Shown here: piece by piece, positions 11,286 to 22,600 of the stretch
Layout of the letters: every line of letters begins with the position of its first letter
Position numbering within the stretch: the first letter of the stretch is position 1
Origin: Gliomastix tumulicola
Taxonomy: Eukaryota > Ascomycota > Sordariomycetes > Hypocreales > Bionectriaceae
Length of the DNA stretch: 64,000 bases
Assembly (NCBI GenBank): GCA_001599755.1
Contig: BCHX01000004.1
Span: 1,860,001-1,924,000 of the forward strand
Reading direction: 5' to 3'
Notes under the pieces: generated by a model
The model's input: the letters and a program-made list of their open reading frames with translations, nothing else
Databases searched by the model: none
What the model was told of the DNA's origin: nothing
Made by a program: the position numbers and the translations under genes

Positions 11286-11424
11286 TCTCCTATTAGGACT
11301 TCAACTAACATACTTCTCGGGGTGTATTCACGAGAAATGTCATTGTGATCTCGCTCCTCGTCTTATCGTCGGGGCGAACATAGACCGGTGCCTTCGGCAG
11401 TCTCTGACGTCGGGACTCGCATCT

Positions 11425-11431
11425 TATACAA
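11425..11431 (+). promoter_or_regulatory. TATA-like box for GH78 gene
   Basis: TATACAA lies about 80 bp upstream of the start codon at 11509, leaving a leader of roughly 50 nt. Confidence 0.35.
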
Positions 11432-11508
11432 GCGCATTGGCAGGTATGTCTTCTGAGCCTCACCTCCATCGACGAGAGGCACTGAACACTACCAGAATCT
11501 AGCCCAGC

Positions 11509-13980
11509 ATGACGCCAGGGATCAAGATCGACAACAGCTGGATGTGGCATCCCTCCTTCTCTGAGCACCGCAAGAACACCGCCGGGGCCGTTGTCCACTT
11601 CCGCACATCTCTCGACCTGAAAGACGACGGTGTGTTGCCATCGCTTCGGGTCCAAATAACGGCTGACACACGGTACAAACTGTATGTCAACGGCTCGCTT
11701 GTCAGCTACGGCCCGGTCAAGGGCGACAAGAACGTTTGGTTCTACGACGAGGTAGACATCGGACCGTGGCTGCGCCGGGGTAGAAATACCATTGCAGTAG
11801 TTGTCCTGAGGTTCTTCTACGCAACAACATATGCGACGTCGTTTCCACGGCTACCCACAGGAGGGCTGCGGATCGTGCCGGCTGAGGGTGCTCCTCCTGA
11901 GGCAGAAGCATTGCGCAGCGGTCCTTCTTGGGAGACGGCCATCGATGAGCAGACAATACTCAGAGTCGATGAGCCCGAGGATGATTTCCTCCACGTATAT
12001 GAGCATGTCCGTCGGAGTGAAGAGCATCAGAATATTTGGACATGGACATGGACCAGCGCCGAGGTGTTGCCCGTCCGCACATCAACTGGCAATTCGGCGC
12101 CATGGAACCTGTCACCACGCATGATTCCGTTGATGGAGCGCCGGGAACTGTCTTTTCGCTCCGTAAGAAATGTGAGAAGCAGTCTGCCAGCCGAAAAGTG
12201 GCAGTCAGTCATCCTTGGGAGCAGCAGCGGCCAAGCCGCGGTCCGTCTCCCAGCCGGATCGACACACTACATCGATCTCGAGGCTCCAGAGCACGCAACG
12301 GCGTTCCTGAAGCTCCGTTTTCAAAGGTCCCTTGCTTCGAGGGCCAGAGTCACCCTTCTGTATGCCGAGAGTTACGAGGATGAACCGCGGCTTGTGCCTT
12401 ACTTGAGAAGCAAAGGCCACCGGCTGGACGATACCAAAGAGCTATACGGGCCCAAGGATATTTATGACATAGGAGGGCCCTTGTCCCCGGAATGCCCTCT
12501 GTATGAAGGGACGAGCACCAGCGAGGAGATCATCGCCCCTTTTCACTGGCGCACGTTTCGCTTCATCCGCCTGAAGCTTGAGGCAGGTCCGGACGAGGAA
12601 CTCGTATTCCTGGGCATTGGCGGCGAGACAGCAACATACCCGCTGAATGTCAGTGCCAGCGTCGAGACTCCTGGAGATCAAGTCTCCTCCCAGCTCTGGT
12701 CGACCAGTCTGCGCACGCTGAGGAACTGTATGCACGACTGCTATGAAGACTGTCCACTATACGAACAGCTTCAGTACGCCATGGACTCCAGGAGTTCCAT
12801 ACTTTTCACATACTATTCCTCGGGTGACGACCGCCTCGCCCGGCAGGCCATGACCCAGATACACCACTCCTTTAACCCTGCTCTTGGGCTCACGGCTAGC
12901 CGCGCACCCTCACATAAGCGCCAGGTAATCCCGCACTTTTCGTTGTACTGGATCCTGACACTCTGCGACCACATGCAGCACTTCGATGACGCCGACTTCA
13001 TCAGCTCGTTCCTGCCTGTGGTCGATGCTGTCCTGGCGTACTTTGGACGCAGGGTCAATGCTGAGCTTGGACTCGTCGTTTTGCAGTGCGGTCCGGGTGT
13101 CTGGAACTTTGTCGACTGGGCCGAGGAATGGCGGCCGTACGGGATCCCTCCATCCGCTGAGAAGAGTGGCATCTCGACCTATACAAACCTTCTGTACGCG
13201 CACACGCTTAAGAGCGTCGCCGCCGTTGTGTCTAGACTCGGGAGGCGAGGAGTCGCCCGAGAGTACCTGATCAGAGCTGACGAAGGTATCCAGGCTGTTC
13301 AGAAGCACTGCTTCGACGGATCCTTCTTCACCGACAGCTTAGCATCTGAAACAGCGCAGAAGCGACCAGGAGACTACAGCCAGCACAGCCAAGTCTGGGC
13401 GGTGCTCAGCGGTGCAGTAGGCGCCGATCAGGGACGAGAGATGCTCCGGCAGTGCCTGGAGCCCGGGTCCGGTTTTGTCCCCGCGTCTGTCTCCATGGCC
13501 TTCTACACTCTCCGAGCTCTCAGCAGCGTGGGCGGCAGCTTGTACGACGGCAAATTCCATGGCTTCTGGGCACCGTGGCGAGAGCAGCTTGCGCTCGGCG
13601 TTACAACTTGGGAGGAGGATAGCGTCTCCCAGCGATCTGACTGCCACGCTTGGGGCAGCGCGCCCATATACGAATTCATGGCTGAGGTTGCAGGAGTGAA
13701 GCCGCTGCAGCCGGGATGGGCGGCCATCTCAGTCCGACCCCGGATCAAGCTGTATACCTCGTTCTCTGCCATCGTGCCCATAGGACGATCTGGAGGCGAG
13801 CTCGCCGGCACAGTCAGCGTGGCGTGGCAGAGACAAAAATCCAATGATGCCATCACAGTCAAGATTGGATGCGAATTCGGTCAGTCTGCGGTTGTCCCGG
13901 TACATATAGAGCTTCCAGGCGAGGCCGTTCGAGTACTAGACAGCAGTATGAAGGAAGCGTCCTTCACAATTAGACAATAG
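11509..13980 (+). CDS. GH78 alpha-L-rhamnosidase, predicted intracellular
   Basis: A single exon encodes 823 residues. The N-terminal beta-sandwich region (about 25-260) carries the family phrase KLYVNGSLVSYGP. The (alpha/alpha)6 catalytic region follows, with EDCPLYEQLQYAMD; Asp414, Glu419 and Asp426 keep the spacing of the catalytic-site Asp567/Glu572/Asp579 of Bacillus RhaB as I recall it. A WEED motif (Glu702/703) and SDCHAWGSAPIYEF precede the C-terminal beta domain (LQPGWAAISVRPRI). GH78 enzymes release terminal alpha-L-rhamnose by inversion. There is no signal peptide: the protein starts MTPGIKIDNSW, so the enzyme should act in the cytosol on imported rhamnosides. It is divergent from the sugar transporter and convergent with a Zn2Cys6 gene, with 34 bp between stop codons. 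Substrate (flavonoid glycoside, pectic or microbial rhamnoside) is unknown. Confidence 0.92.
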   Translation: MTPGIKIDNSWMWHPSFSEHRKNTAGAVVHFRTSLDLKDDGVLPSLRVQITADTRYKLYVNGSLVSYGPVKGDKNVWFYDEVDIGPWLRRGRNTIAVVVLRFFYATTYATSFPRLPTGGLRIVPAEGAPPEAEALRSGPSWETAIDEQTILRVDEPEDDFLHVYEHVRRSEEHQNIWTWTWTSAEVLPVRTSTGNSAPWNLSPRMIPLMERRELSFRSVRNVRSSLPAEKWQSVILGSSSGQAAVRLPAGSTHYIDLEAPEHATAFLKLRFQRSLASRARVTLLYAESYEDEPRLVPYLRSKGHRLDDTKELYGPKDIYDIGGPLSPECPLYEGTSTSEEIIAPFHWRTFRFIRLKLEAGPDEELVFLGIGGETATYPLNVSASVETPGDQVSSQLWSTSLRTLRNCMHDCYEDCPLYEQLQYAMDSRSSILFTYYSSGDDRLARQAMTQIHHSFNPALGLTASRAPSHKRQVIPHFSLYWILTLCDHMQHFDDADFISSFLPVVDAVLAYFGRRVNAELGLVVLQCGPGVWNFVDWAEEWRPYGIPPSAEKSGISTYTNLLYAHTLKSVAAVVSRLGRRGVAREYLIRADEGIQAVQKHCFDGSFFTDSLASETAQKRPGDYSQHSQVWAVLSGAVGADQGREMLRQCLEPGSGFVPASVSMAFYTLRALSSVGGSLYDGKFHGFWAPWREQLALGVTTWEEDSVSQRSDCHAWGSAPIYEFMAEVAGVKPLQPGWAAISVRPRIKLYTSFSAIVPIGRSGGELAGTVSVAWQRQKSNDAITVKIGCEFGQSAVVPVHIELPGEAVRVLDSSMKEASFTIRQ

Positions 13981-14014
13981 TCCATTGAATAGAAGAACAT
14001 GATTCTTTCCTTGC

Positions 14015-16294
14015 CTACATATGAGGCTGCCACGAGTTTTCGTACCAGGGGTTGTCCGTAGAATGACTGTCTACCGGAAATTGATGATACGCAGACGAGG
14101 CAAAAAGCGGCGTTGTGAACCACACGTCTGACAGTTCTTGTCCTAGCTCGAATATTGACTCGTCAGGCATGCTAACGCTCATCGAGGCCATCTCAGACGG
14201 TGCAACGTCCTGCTGCAGCGACGCAGCTGCACCGACCATCCTAGGGGCGCTTGTAGAATCTGTCAAAGCAGCAGGACGGGTGGCTTCTTCCTCGGCACGA
14301 GACAGCACGGGGTCAACGCGGAACTGATCCTCAAGGTGCGACGTAGGTATGCAAAGGTTCACCACAGACGACAGGATATCAGGACCATCCGGCACCTCCT
14401 CAGCCGAAGTCCTAGTACGTAGGGCTGCCTCGGCTCGACGAAGCAGCATCCAATACTTCTTGCTGATCTGCCAGAATCTACCCATCCGCCCCAGCGATGA
14501 AGTCAGCACCTGTAACTCCTGGGGCGGAGTGCTTCTATCCTCCGAAGCTGCCACCGCGAGTAGATATCGAGCCGCCGTCCAAAGCGTCCAGGTAAACGGC
14601 CAGCCGAGCTGATCATCCATGATGCCCGTGACCTGAGACGCCACATCGCTGATTATGCGGGTGCTCTGTAGGCACTTTTCTCCTGCGTCTTGCAGAATAT
14701 GTGATATGAAGCTTGCATGCGGCGTCTCGTTGCAGCTCATAACGAGGCCGTTTAGATGGACCACGAGGGCATGGCTGTATGTTAGCAGCATTACAGCTGC
14801 TGGTGGCATTCTGGAGGAAGCAATGGATACTTCAGGAGGGAGGCCATTGAGCCAACTGGAAAGTTCACGTGAACATAAAGAAGCCGAGTCGACCCAAGCT
14901 TCTGGGGTCTGATCATCACCGCCTTCTACGAGGGTGAGAAAGTCCAAGTAGACCCCGTGAGCTTGACGCGCAAGGTCCAGCAGCTGCAGTTGGAGTAGGA
15001 AGAAATCGGCTGGTGAGGATAGCGAGGTGGCTTCTCGTCGGCCACGAGCGTTCCATGCTGCCTCACGCGTTGGTAAAAAGCACCGTAGATCGAGATCCGA
15101 GGTACGGCCTGGCTGGCTTGTAGTAAGAGAGATATACGTATCCAGGGCGTAAATGGCCCAGAACAGCCGCGCGTGCTGCAACGAGTTCGGCCTCTCGCCG
15201 TGGCTAGACCTACTTTCCCCCGCGGTGGCCTCTTGCACGCTTTGCCGAAGAATCAACCCGCCACCGCGTGTCCTTCGAAGTTGCGACGCGAGACTCGCAA
15301 TCATGGCAAGGCGACTCCAGACCTGCGGACCGTTGGTCATGCCAGACAGGTCAAGGCATAGCACCGTGGCCGCTTCAAGGGAGGCGTACGAGGGCTCCTC
15401 TGCTGTCTCATTGAAGACACGCCGCTTTGTATACTTCCAGAATGCATCGCTCGAGAGCTGGTCGAGGCGGGGATCATGAAGGAAAGGAAGTGCGGCGCCA
15501 AAGATGGCGTGATGTAGGAGCGACGGCTCAGGCGCAGCAGCAAGATCGGTGAGAACGCCCTGAGCATCGAGGAAGGGTAGCCAGGGATGTATGTGACGGA
15601 AGTATGTCGAGATAGAGGAGACGACTATGTCGCTAGGTGGTTTTCTCTCGGGCACACTCTTTGTCCGGGGATATGTCGCCTGGAAAACACGATCGTTTGG
15701 GTTAGGGGTGTCGTGAGGAAGGTCTTGTGGCCTCTGCTGTGGGATATCACGAGGTCCAGAAGACGCTCTAGCCTCTGTCCGACGAGACATCGCGGGATTG
15801 AAAACATCTTGGCCGGACGCAGACCTACGTCGCAAGCTTTGCACCTCGGCCTGCAACTCCTCTGAAGTAGTAGCGGCATTGTGTCAACACGTCTGAGTGT
15901 CAAACCCAAGGCTTAGGATGGACTCAGCAACGCACCTATCCTGGACTCAAGGGCCTGTCTGTGCGAAGCTGCGAAGCCCGGCTTCCGGCGGACGGAATAC
16001 TCGCATGAGACGCGAGCATCCTCGCATCGGCGACAGCTTGGCAGTCGTCTGTCGCACCTCGACTTGCGTTGTTTGCATCTCTTGCAGCTGCGGAGCGGGA
16101 GAACAGCCATCAGCTTGCTGGGGACGTCTGGCAAGAGGCACGACCGGCAGGATACTTACGAGATCGGGACGCTCCGGTCCTCGCCGTCTGCATCTGTGGC
16201 AGGGATTAATCATAGAACTGCCATCTCCGGCTTGATTACCACATGTGTCTGGCGCATACTTACCTCGCGAGACGGTCGAGGGTGTCGAATCCAT
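14015..16294 (-). CDS. Zn2Cys6 transcription factor, candidate regulator of the rhamnoside module
   Basis: Exons on the minus strand are 16294-16264, 16193-16160, 16087-15936 and 15861-14015, giving 687 residues. Splicing the two small 5' exons keeps frame into a canonical zinc cluster: Cys23, 26, 33, 40, 43 and 50 in C-x2-C-x6-C-x6-C-x2-C-x6-C spacing. The third junction joins SRI to EELQAEVQSLRRR, a short coiled-coil start typical of the dimerisation element behind the cluster. The fungal_trans/MHR region starts near TYFRHIHPWLPFLDA and continues through the middle of the protein. It is a nuclear regulator that probably binds as a dimer. Location beside a GH78 gene and a sugar transporter suggests pathway-specific control; this is inference. 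A start inside exon 3 (ATG at 16110) is possible but would need the 3' part of intron 2 to be exonic. Confidence 0.85.
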
Positions 16295-16305
16295 CGGACT
16301 GTGTT
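16294..16305. promoter_or_regulatory. Near copy of the promoter 12-mer at the regulator start codon
   Basis: TCGGACTGTGTT matches 11 of 12 bases of the right arm of the inverted repeat in the transporter/GH78 promoter. It overlaps the first base of the regulator's start codon and extends upstream. It could indicate autoregulation, although a position overlapping the ATG is unusual and one such near-match is not very unlikely by chance. Confidence 0.3.
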
Positions 16306-19300
16306 ATGCCGACAGTCAAGGTTGTGCACAAGCAGGCGTATGAACGAATTGACGGATAGACACTGGAAATGCAATGGATTGTAGATTGAAGCTGAAGCAG
16401 CATCAGACTGGTTCCCTTCAAATTTAATCGAAGAGCCCCTCGCAGACGCGATAAAAGTCAATTCAAGGTCTCGAGCTCCTGCCGCCCAGAGTCCGTCTTT
16501 TTCGGGATATCTCAGCCCGTTCGTTCCTTCCCCAATCCAACGGCAGTCAATCGAGACTACCCTGTACTGCCTTTGCAATTCCGACATTCTCCACTGCCCA
16601 CTGGAGCAGCGGAAGCTGTGCATCTCCTCAGCCCATTTCGCGTTGCATCTCTGCTGCTTCGCTGCCAATGGCGTCTGAAGCAAGTCAGAAAGAGTCCTTA
16701 TGGGTGAAGGTTCCAGCGCGACACCCAGGCGAGGTGCGCTTTCAATATTGCATCGAGCTGCGAGTCCGGAAATCGAGGTCTCCCGCATCCTCTCGCCCCC
16801 AACATCCACAACACGGAGTTGGTCAATTGGCATGACCAACAAGGTGGCTCTGACTCGGAGTTGTTCGTACAGATCGGGCTCGAATTCGATCCTCCTTCCT
16901 AGGGCTCGTCAATCGTCTTCACTAGTCGCAAAGCAATGGACCAATCCTCGTAGATGACAGGCATTCCCTCCAACACTCTCCTACCCGCGATTGAAGGTGT
17001 CCTCATCGATCCTGTGGCGAGGATTCGCGCCCACAGATCGTCTCATTGATTTCGGTGGCTAAGGCGGGATTGGTCCACGGGAATCGTCCGCCAGGGCTTC
17101 TCACTGGCAATCAGTCCACCCCTCGAGGATGCGTGAGTCGGCTGCCCTCACGTCTCCGAGGATCCAAAGCATCAGTCTCAGCTTCGGCGACAGTGTGTGC
17201 AGCTCGAAAAGTGATCTCAAGTTTGGCCTCGAAAGCATGAAGACGCGTGTTCCTGGACAGCCAACAACACTGCAGGGGAAGCCAGACAGCAAAACAGACA
17301 AGACACACAGCATCACGACCGCCTGCAGACCGGACGAGCCGTCCAGACTTGTATCATCTGCTTCCGCAAACACACGCAAACACGCAAAAGCCTCGGAGGG
17401 ATCAAACGAGCTCCCATTCATTCGCTCGTGACCGCTCCCTCCCCCCCCCCTCCAGCGAAGCGACGGAACGCGCACCAGCCAGATAGAGGATTCGATTTGA
17501 TTTGATTGACAGATCCTCAAGACAAATACGAACATGGGTTTTCCTCCTGATTAAGCGTGGGTCAGGTCGGGACGCGGGCCACATGGTGCTAACGCAGAGG
17601 GAAGCTGCAGGGCTCTCGTTATTAGATTGGGACGCCCGGCCGAACAGGAGCATGGCGAGATCCTTCGCGGGGGAGGGAAATGGTCCAAGTATTACTCTAT
17701 TGTACAGTAATCCTCCGGCCGGCAGGTCTACCCTGTGATTTGTCGTGGAAGAGCGATAACCACGATCAGGGAAGGGATGGGACAAAGCCAAAACCACGGT
17801 CAGGCCGAAAGAGAAGAGCTCTCTCTCGAACAGCGCAGACCACTTTTGATAACAGTTGGCTTGTGCTTCTCCTCCCTCCCTCCCTCCCCGCTCCCATCCA
17901 TCCAACATTTCATCAATGCTGGCTTCTCGAACGCGCGGAGCACCTTGCCCAGGCGGGCAGTTGAGCGGCTGGGCCACAGACAAGCAGAAAGCCGCCCCGA
18001 TACAATAATCTTAGTTATCTATTGGAGGAGCAGCACAGGGACCTTTTGCAGCCCATCGGGATTTTTGCTCTGGAGGTGTGCCCTCCCGCCAAGTCAGACC
18101 AGCGTGATAAGATCAAGCCACCCTTCTTCGCATCCAATTGTGGCAAAGTCAGAGACGGCCAAGCCAACCACCACATCACGGGCTCTCGGGTGAAGTGCAT
18201 GCATGCCTTTCATTGAAGCAATTCATTTCTGTGCCCCCCTGCTGCCTTGCTGTACGAACGGAATCACGCGCAGGAGAACAGTTGATTGGTAGCAGGGGGA
18301 TGGGTGTGCTTACACACCTTATTAAGTAGCTTATCTCCTCCCGATGAGTCAATTCCGGTGTGATGATGAGGACGGTTTGAAACTCTGAGGCCATGTTCTC
18401 GTGATGAGGCGCCAGACTTTTCAGGATCTGGTGATGGTGCCTGTGTACGAGTCGGGGAAGGCTTCGCCTCTCGTCCGAGCGGGTAGAGCTGCCGCTGGTG
18501 GTTGAACGGCATGCATGTGCTTGCTGCACCTCATCACTCATTCTTAGCAACGGTTATCGCCATTATCCCTTCTCCGTCGAGTCTCCTCCTCCAACCGCGT
18601 TCATCCAGCATCCAGCGAGGCCTCTTTGCCTTGGCAGCCTCCTCCCACGGGTTTTCAAAAATCCAGGACAATGGTCCGGCTCTGCTGTAATCGCTACTCC
18701 TTATCAGCAGGGCGAGGTACCTCCCCAGGTCCTCTCGCGTCCGTGCGAATACGCACAGTGTCTTATCTAGCCCCATCGCAATGTACCCTAGATACACCCC
18801 CCCTAAGTCTCCTTCGAACCTTGCTTCTAGATCGCACTAGAAAAGAAAACGAAATGGCCGGGTTGCTGATAGCGCCCATGCTTGTCACGAGTTGCGTCCT
18901 TTGAAACGCGTCTCCCCCCCTCTCCCCCCCAGTGAGATAGTGAAGGGGAGCCCTGTCGACTTGGTCTCGGCTGGCCCGAGATTTATCCTCTGCCGTATCT
19001 GCTGCTGCCTTCTCTCAGGCGATCGACGAGATACGCAACACTGGATCGCGGGCTTCTGCCCGCTCGCAAACTTCATTTTTTTGCAACATCACTGTCGCCC
19101 TTGAGGAGAGAGAGAGAGAGAGAACCCGCTGACAACAGGAATACCTCCAGAGTACGCGTGCGGGGTCTGACCGCCTGGCTGAGGAGACACCAGCATTGCA
19201 TTACGTACAAGCTCTGGGGAAACGCCCGGCTGGACCGCCCGGGGCCCCTTACAAATGACGGCAAAAGCACGACAGAAAGCACGAGCACAGACGGACGAGG

Positions 19301-19651
19301 GCGAGAGACCATTTGGGGGAGGAATGGCGACCGCGAGCGAAAACAAGCCTTCCTCGGCTCCCCACGGGGCCATCGCTGTCTTCTCGCTTGCCCATGGGGA
19401 AATGCGGCATTCGATTTCGAAACAATTACGTACAAGTCGGTCTGACTGCCACGAGCGATCGGAAGCATACCAGAAACGTCACGTTTTTGTGAAATGTCTG
19501 ACGGGAAGAGAGAGACAACTGCCTGGAGTTGGGCGGCCGTTTGCGGGGGAAGATTTGGCTGGCGGCTATTCAAGGCCCGGGTTTAGATGTCGATGCATTC
19601 CTCGGCTCGGTAGGCCGACGTGCCCATCCCGTGGCTGTGTGTCGTAGACGG

Positions 19652-19673
19652 TTTTTTTTTTTTTTTTTTTTTT
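19652..19673. repeat. T22 homopolymer
   Basis: An uninterrupted run of 22 T on the plus strand in noncoding sequence. Confidence 0.9.
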
Positions 19674-22600
19674 GGTCAGGTTACTTGTGCTTGCTGAAAC
19701 GATCGGCAAGACACTGTAGCAGATGCGTCTGTAGAAGCAACGTAGAGTTCGCAAAGAATACGTGACCAGTGTATCGTAAGGCGTCGTCGAAATGCACTCT
19801 CCACACTGGGCTGGAGCTGTCACGAACAAGCCTCGTTGGCAGCCTTCACCCACTTGCTATCAAAATGCACCAAGGCCACCCGACGATACGGATTGCGACC
19901 TCAGCTACGCCCTCTCTGTGTTAGTTTCATGCAAACCAAGCTTTGGAATCCCTAAATCAAGGGCCATCACGATACAGACATGTGCACCTCACGTTTGACA
20001 ACCTCTGAAAGGCACGCCCGGCACGGGCTCGGCACGTTATCAGACGCACTCGGCGCCAAGCGGGCCAGGAGCTGAACAAGATTGTTCCTTCTCGCATGTG
20101 ATCCTGATAGGAAAAATGCGCTGGCAGGATCATGATGGGAAAGACAGGCAAGACTCCCATTGGGGACTAGCATCGCAATGTGAGACTCGGCGACGCCAGA
20201 GCCTCATCCACCGGATCGGTTGAGGCAACAAAATGCTTCTGGAAGAACGGACCTGGGATTCTAGCGCCCGCCTTCCCTGGCATCTGCTCGTCTTGGCCGA
20301 ACGGCCGGACCCTTTTCGAGAACCTCAAAAGAGGAGATCTTTATCTACACCCTTGAACAATGACTTCGTGTCGCTTCCAAGAGTGCTGAGAGCCCACCCA
20401 ACGTCGTCGTGAAAGGCCGAGAAAGAGTCGGTAGTCTGTGGGTCGGGCGGTGAGCCGCGAGATCCTGACATCGAGAAAATTGTCACGATGGACAGATATG
20501 ACCAGCGCTGCCCATTGAAAAACTCAAATAGCTCGAGACACAGACCAGCCTGCGGCAAAGCATGCGACAAAAAAAACATACGACGCGGCTTCCAATACTT
20601 TCGATAGTCTCACCACAAGAGTCGGGTGTTTCGGCGCAAGATAGCGTGTGTGCCTGGTGTGTAAAGCTGTGCGTAACGCTCACGTAACACCCAGCAGGAC
20701 TCGAGATCCGATGTGTGACAGGCGCCGTGCTACCCCAAAGACCTGGTCCGGACGTGAGGAGGTGGCAAGATGGGCGGCCCCAGATGCAACTCTGCTGGCA
20801 GCGAGCAGCAGTCACGGGAATCATCATGCAGCCATCACGCTGCGAGGATCTGCAGTGGCATTGATAACACCCTCCACCACAGAGAGAGGCACGGGAGGAG
20901 GGTATGTTCGTATGAGGCATCTTCCACGGCGCGCGCTGTCCAGCAGTCTCGACCAGGAGGCGAAGGCATTGCCTCGCGTAGATCGGAGGTTTCGACTGTC
21001 GTTTGCTTGACCTCTTCCAGCGGCATCCAGTCCCACTCGAGTTATCGTGATTGCGGTGGGCTTTCATGCATACCCATGTGCCCAAAGCCTGATGGGGCAA
21101 TGATTGAAGCCATTGCGGCCGCCGGTGCTGTCCCCCCACTGGCGAGAGCCAGAAGTCGAGGCCAACCAGAGCTTCTCCAGAGGATGCCAGCAAGCGCCGG
21201 GTCTGGCAGGGCGGCTGGAATGCTGCGGTGATCAACAGATTAGTCTGCCCAGTCAGGTTGCCCAGTCCCCATGGCACGGAGTTGAGATGCTCCCCGAACC
21301 GAGCGGCAGACAGCAAGGCAGGCTGCTGACGGCTGACCTGACCGCGGACAGAATGACTCCCTGCAGAGCCAAAGTGCCACACCAAGCCAAGCTCGGGCCA
21401 AGGAAAAGGAACTGCAAGCCCAGAGCGGAAGGTGGATGGGACAGAAGCTTGGTGGAAGTTTAGAACATTTGTTGGAAAAAGGGGTGTGTGTGGGGGAGCT
21501 GCTGGAAAATGGCCGCGATGCCCTCTCTAGCTTCTGATGCTGGGCAGAGGCTTAAAACTCTGGCGCCTGTCCAACTCGTCCGCCAGTCGCTATCGCCGCC
21601 TCCATCTTTTGCCACAGGCGGACCCGACCGAGTCATAATAGATGGTAATAGAGAGTGGGTGGGAAAGAAAGGGACCATTGCGAGGCACTCGATCTTGGCT
21701 ACTGGGGCGCTATCAGAACCTCCACGCATCGCGACCCGAAAGGTCGAGGTTGAGGAAGAAGCATTGACCAGACTGCAGCAAGTCTGGGCCCTCGGCTGGC
21801 TCCTTGCTGCCGCGCTTGCATGCTTGTTGGCAGTGTCTCACGCGACCAATATCCCCCAAGGCTGCCTCCCACCAAGAGATAAGCTGACCCGGAGGCAGCC
21901 AACCAGCGCTCGAGCCAACTCCAATGATTGGCTCCCTGTCCAAATGATGTGGTGGGTCGAAGCTATCGGATGAGGCCACACGCCCGAAGAAACGACGAGA
22001 GTTCACGTCAACAGATGGTCATCGCGCATGTTTTTCGTACGAGTAAGACGACGACCATTTGGCATCGGTGGAGCAGCGTCAGCACTCTGTGTTGAGGCAG
22101 AGTGGAACGCGAGTCAAAGACAGCTCCAGTCACTCAAACGGTGGTGAGGCAGCAGAATGACAGACATTATGATGTCGCTTGCTGCTGTTGCTGCTGCGAG
22201 AGCGAGAATCACGGGCGCGGGACAAAAGTGCGCTCCCAAATGGCCGTGTGCTGAATGCATAGCGCACTGTATTTCGGGCACCACCACTGGCAGATCAGTT
22301 GCCCAGAGCGGCTGAGATTCACACTGTAATACCGGCCAAGACCTGCGCCTCATCGATCGCTCAATGCCCATTGGCTGGTGCGACTCGGTCCCCATATCCC
22401 ACGCCAACCCGTTTAGGCAGGAATCCACCGAGCCACCAAATTGCCAGGTGCCGTTTTCTGGAAGGACGGGAGACTTTGTGGGTGGGAGCCACTGCGAGGA
22501 GAACAGGGCACTCCAACGCCATGGCTTCTTATCGGGGGCGGTAGATACCTCCGTAGATAGACCGACCTTAGCTTCGGATCAAGTAGTCAAGGCAAAACGC

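Larger units (their letters stand above)
10889..11508. promoter_or_regulatory. Bidirectional promoter between sugar transporter and GH78 gene
   Basis: This 620-bp gap separates two divergent start codons. TATA-like boxes face outward on both sides (10991-10996 on the minus strand, 11425-11431 on the plus strand). Between them lie a perfect 12-bp inverted repeat (11225-11236 / 11274-11285) and inverted CGG triplets (11099-11114 and 11370-11387), the kind of half-sites bound by Zn2Cys6 dimers. A regulator of that class is encoded 3 kb away. Confidence 0.6.

Noticed and set aside
16210..16842. 210-codon minus-strand frame upstream of the Zn2Cys6 regulator
   Set aside because: It overlaps the spliced first exons of the regulator in another frame and has no family motif.
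20483..21385. 300-codon open frame on the minus strand in the 8-kb gene-poor stretch
   Set aside because: It is rich in Cys, His, Ser, Gln and Arg with no domain-like hydrophobic pattern or motif. A frame of this length is not surprising by chance in 64 kb of GC-rich DNA.
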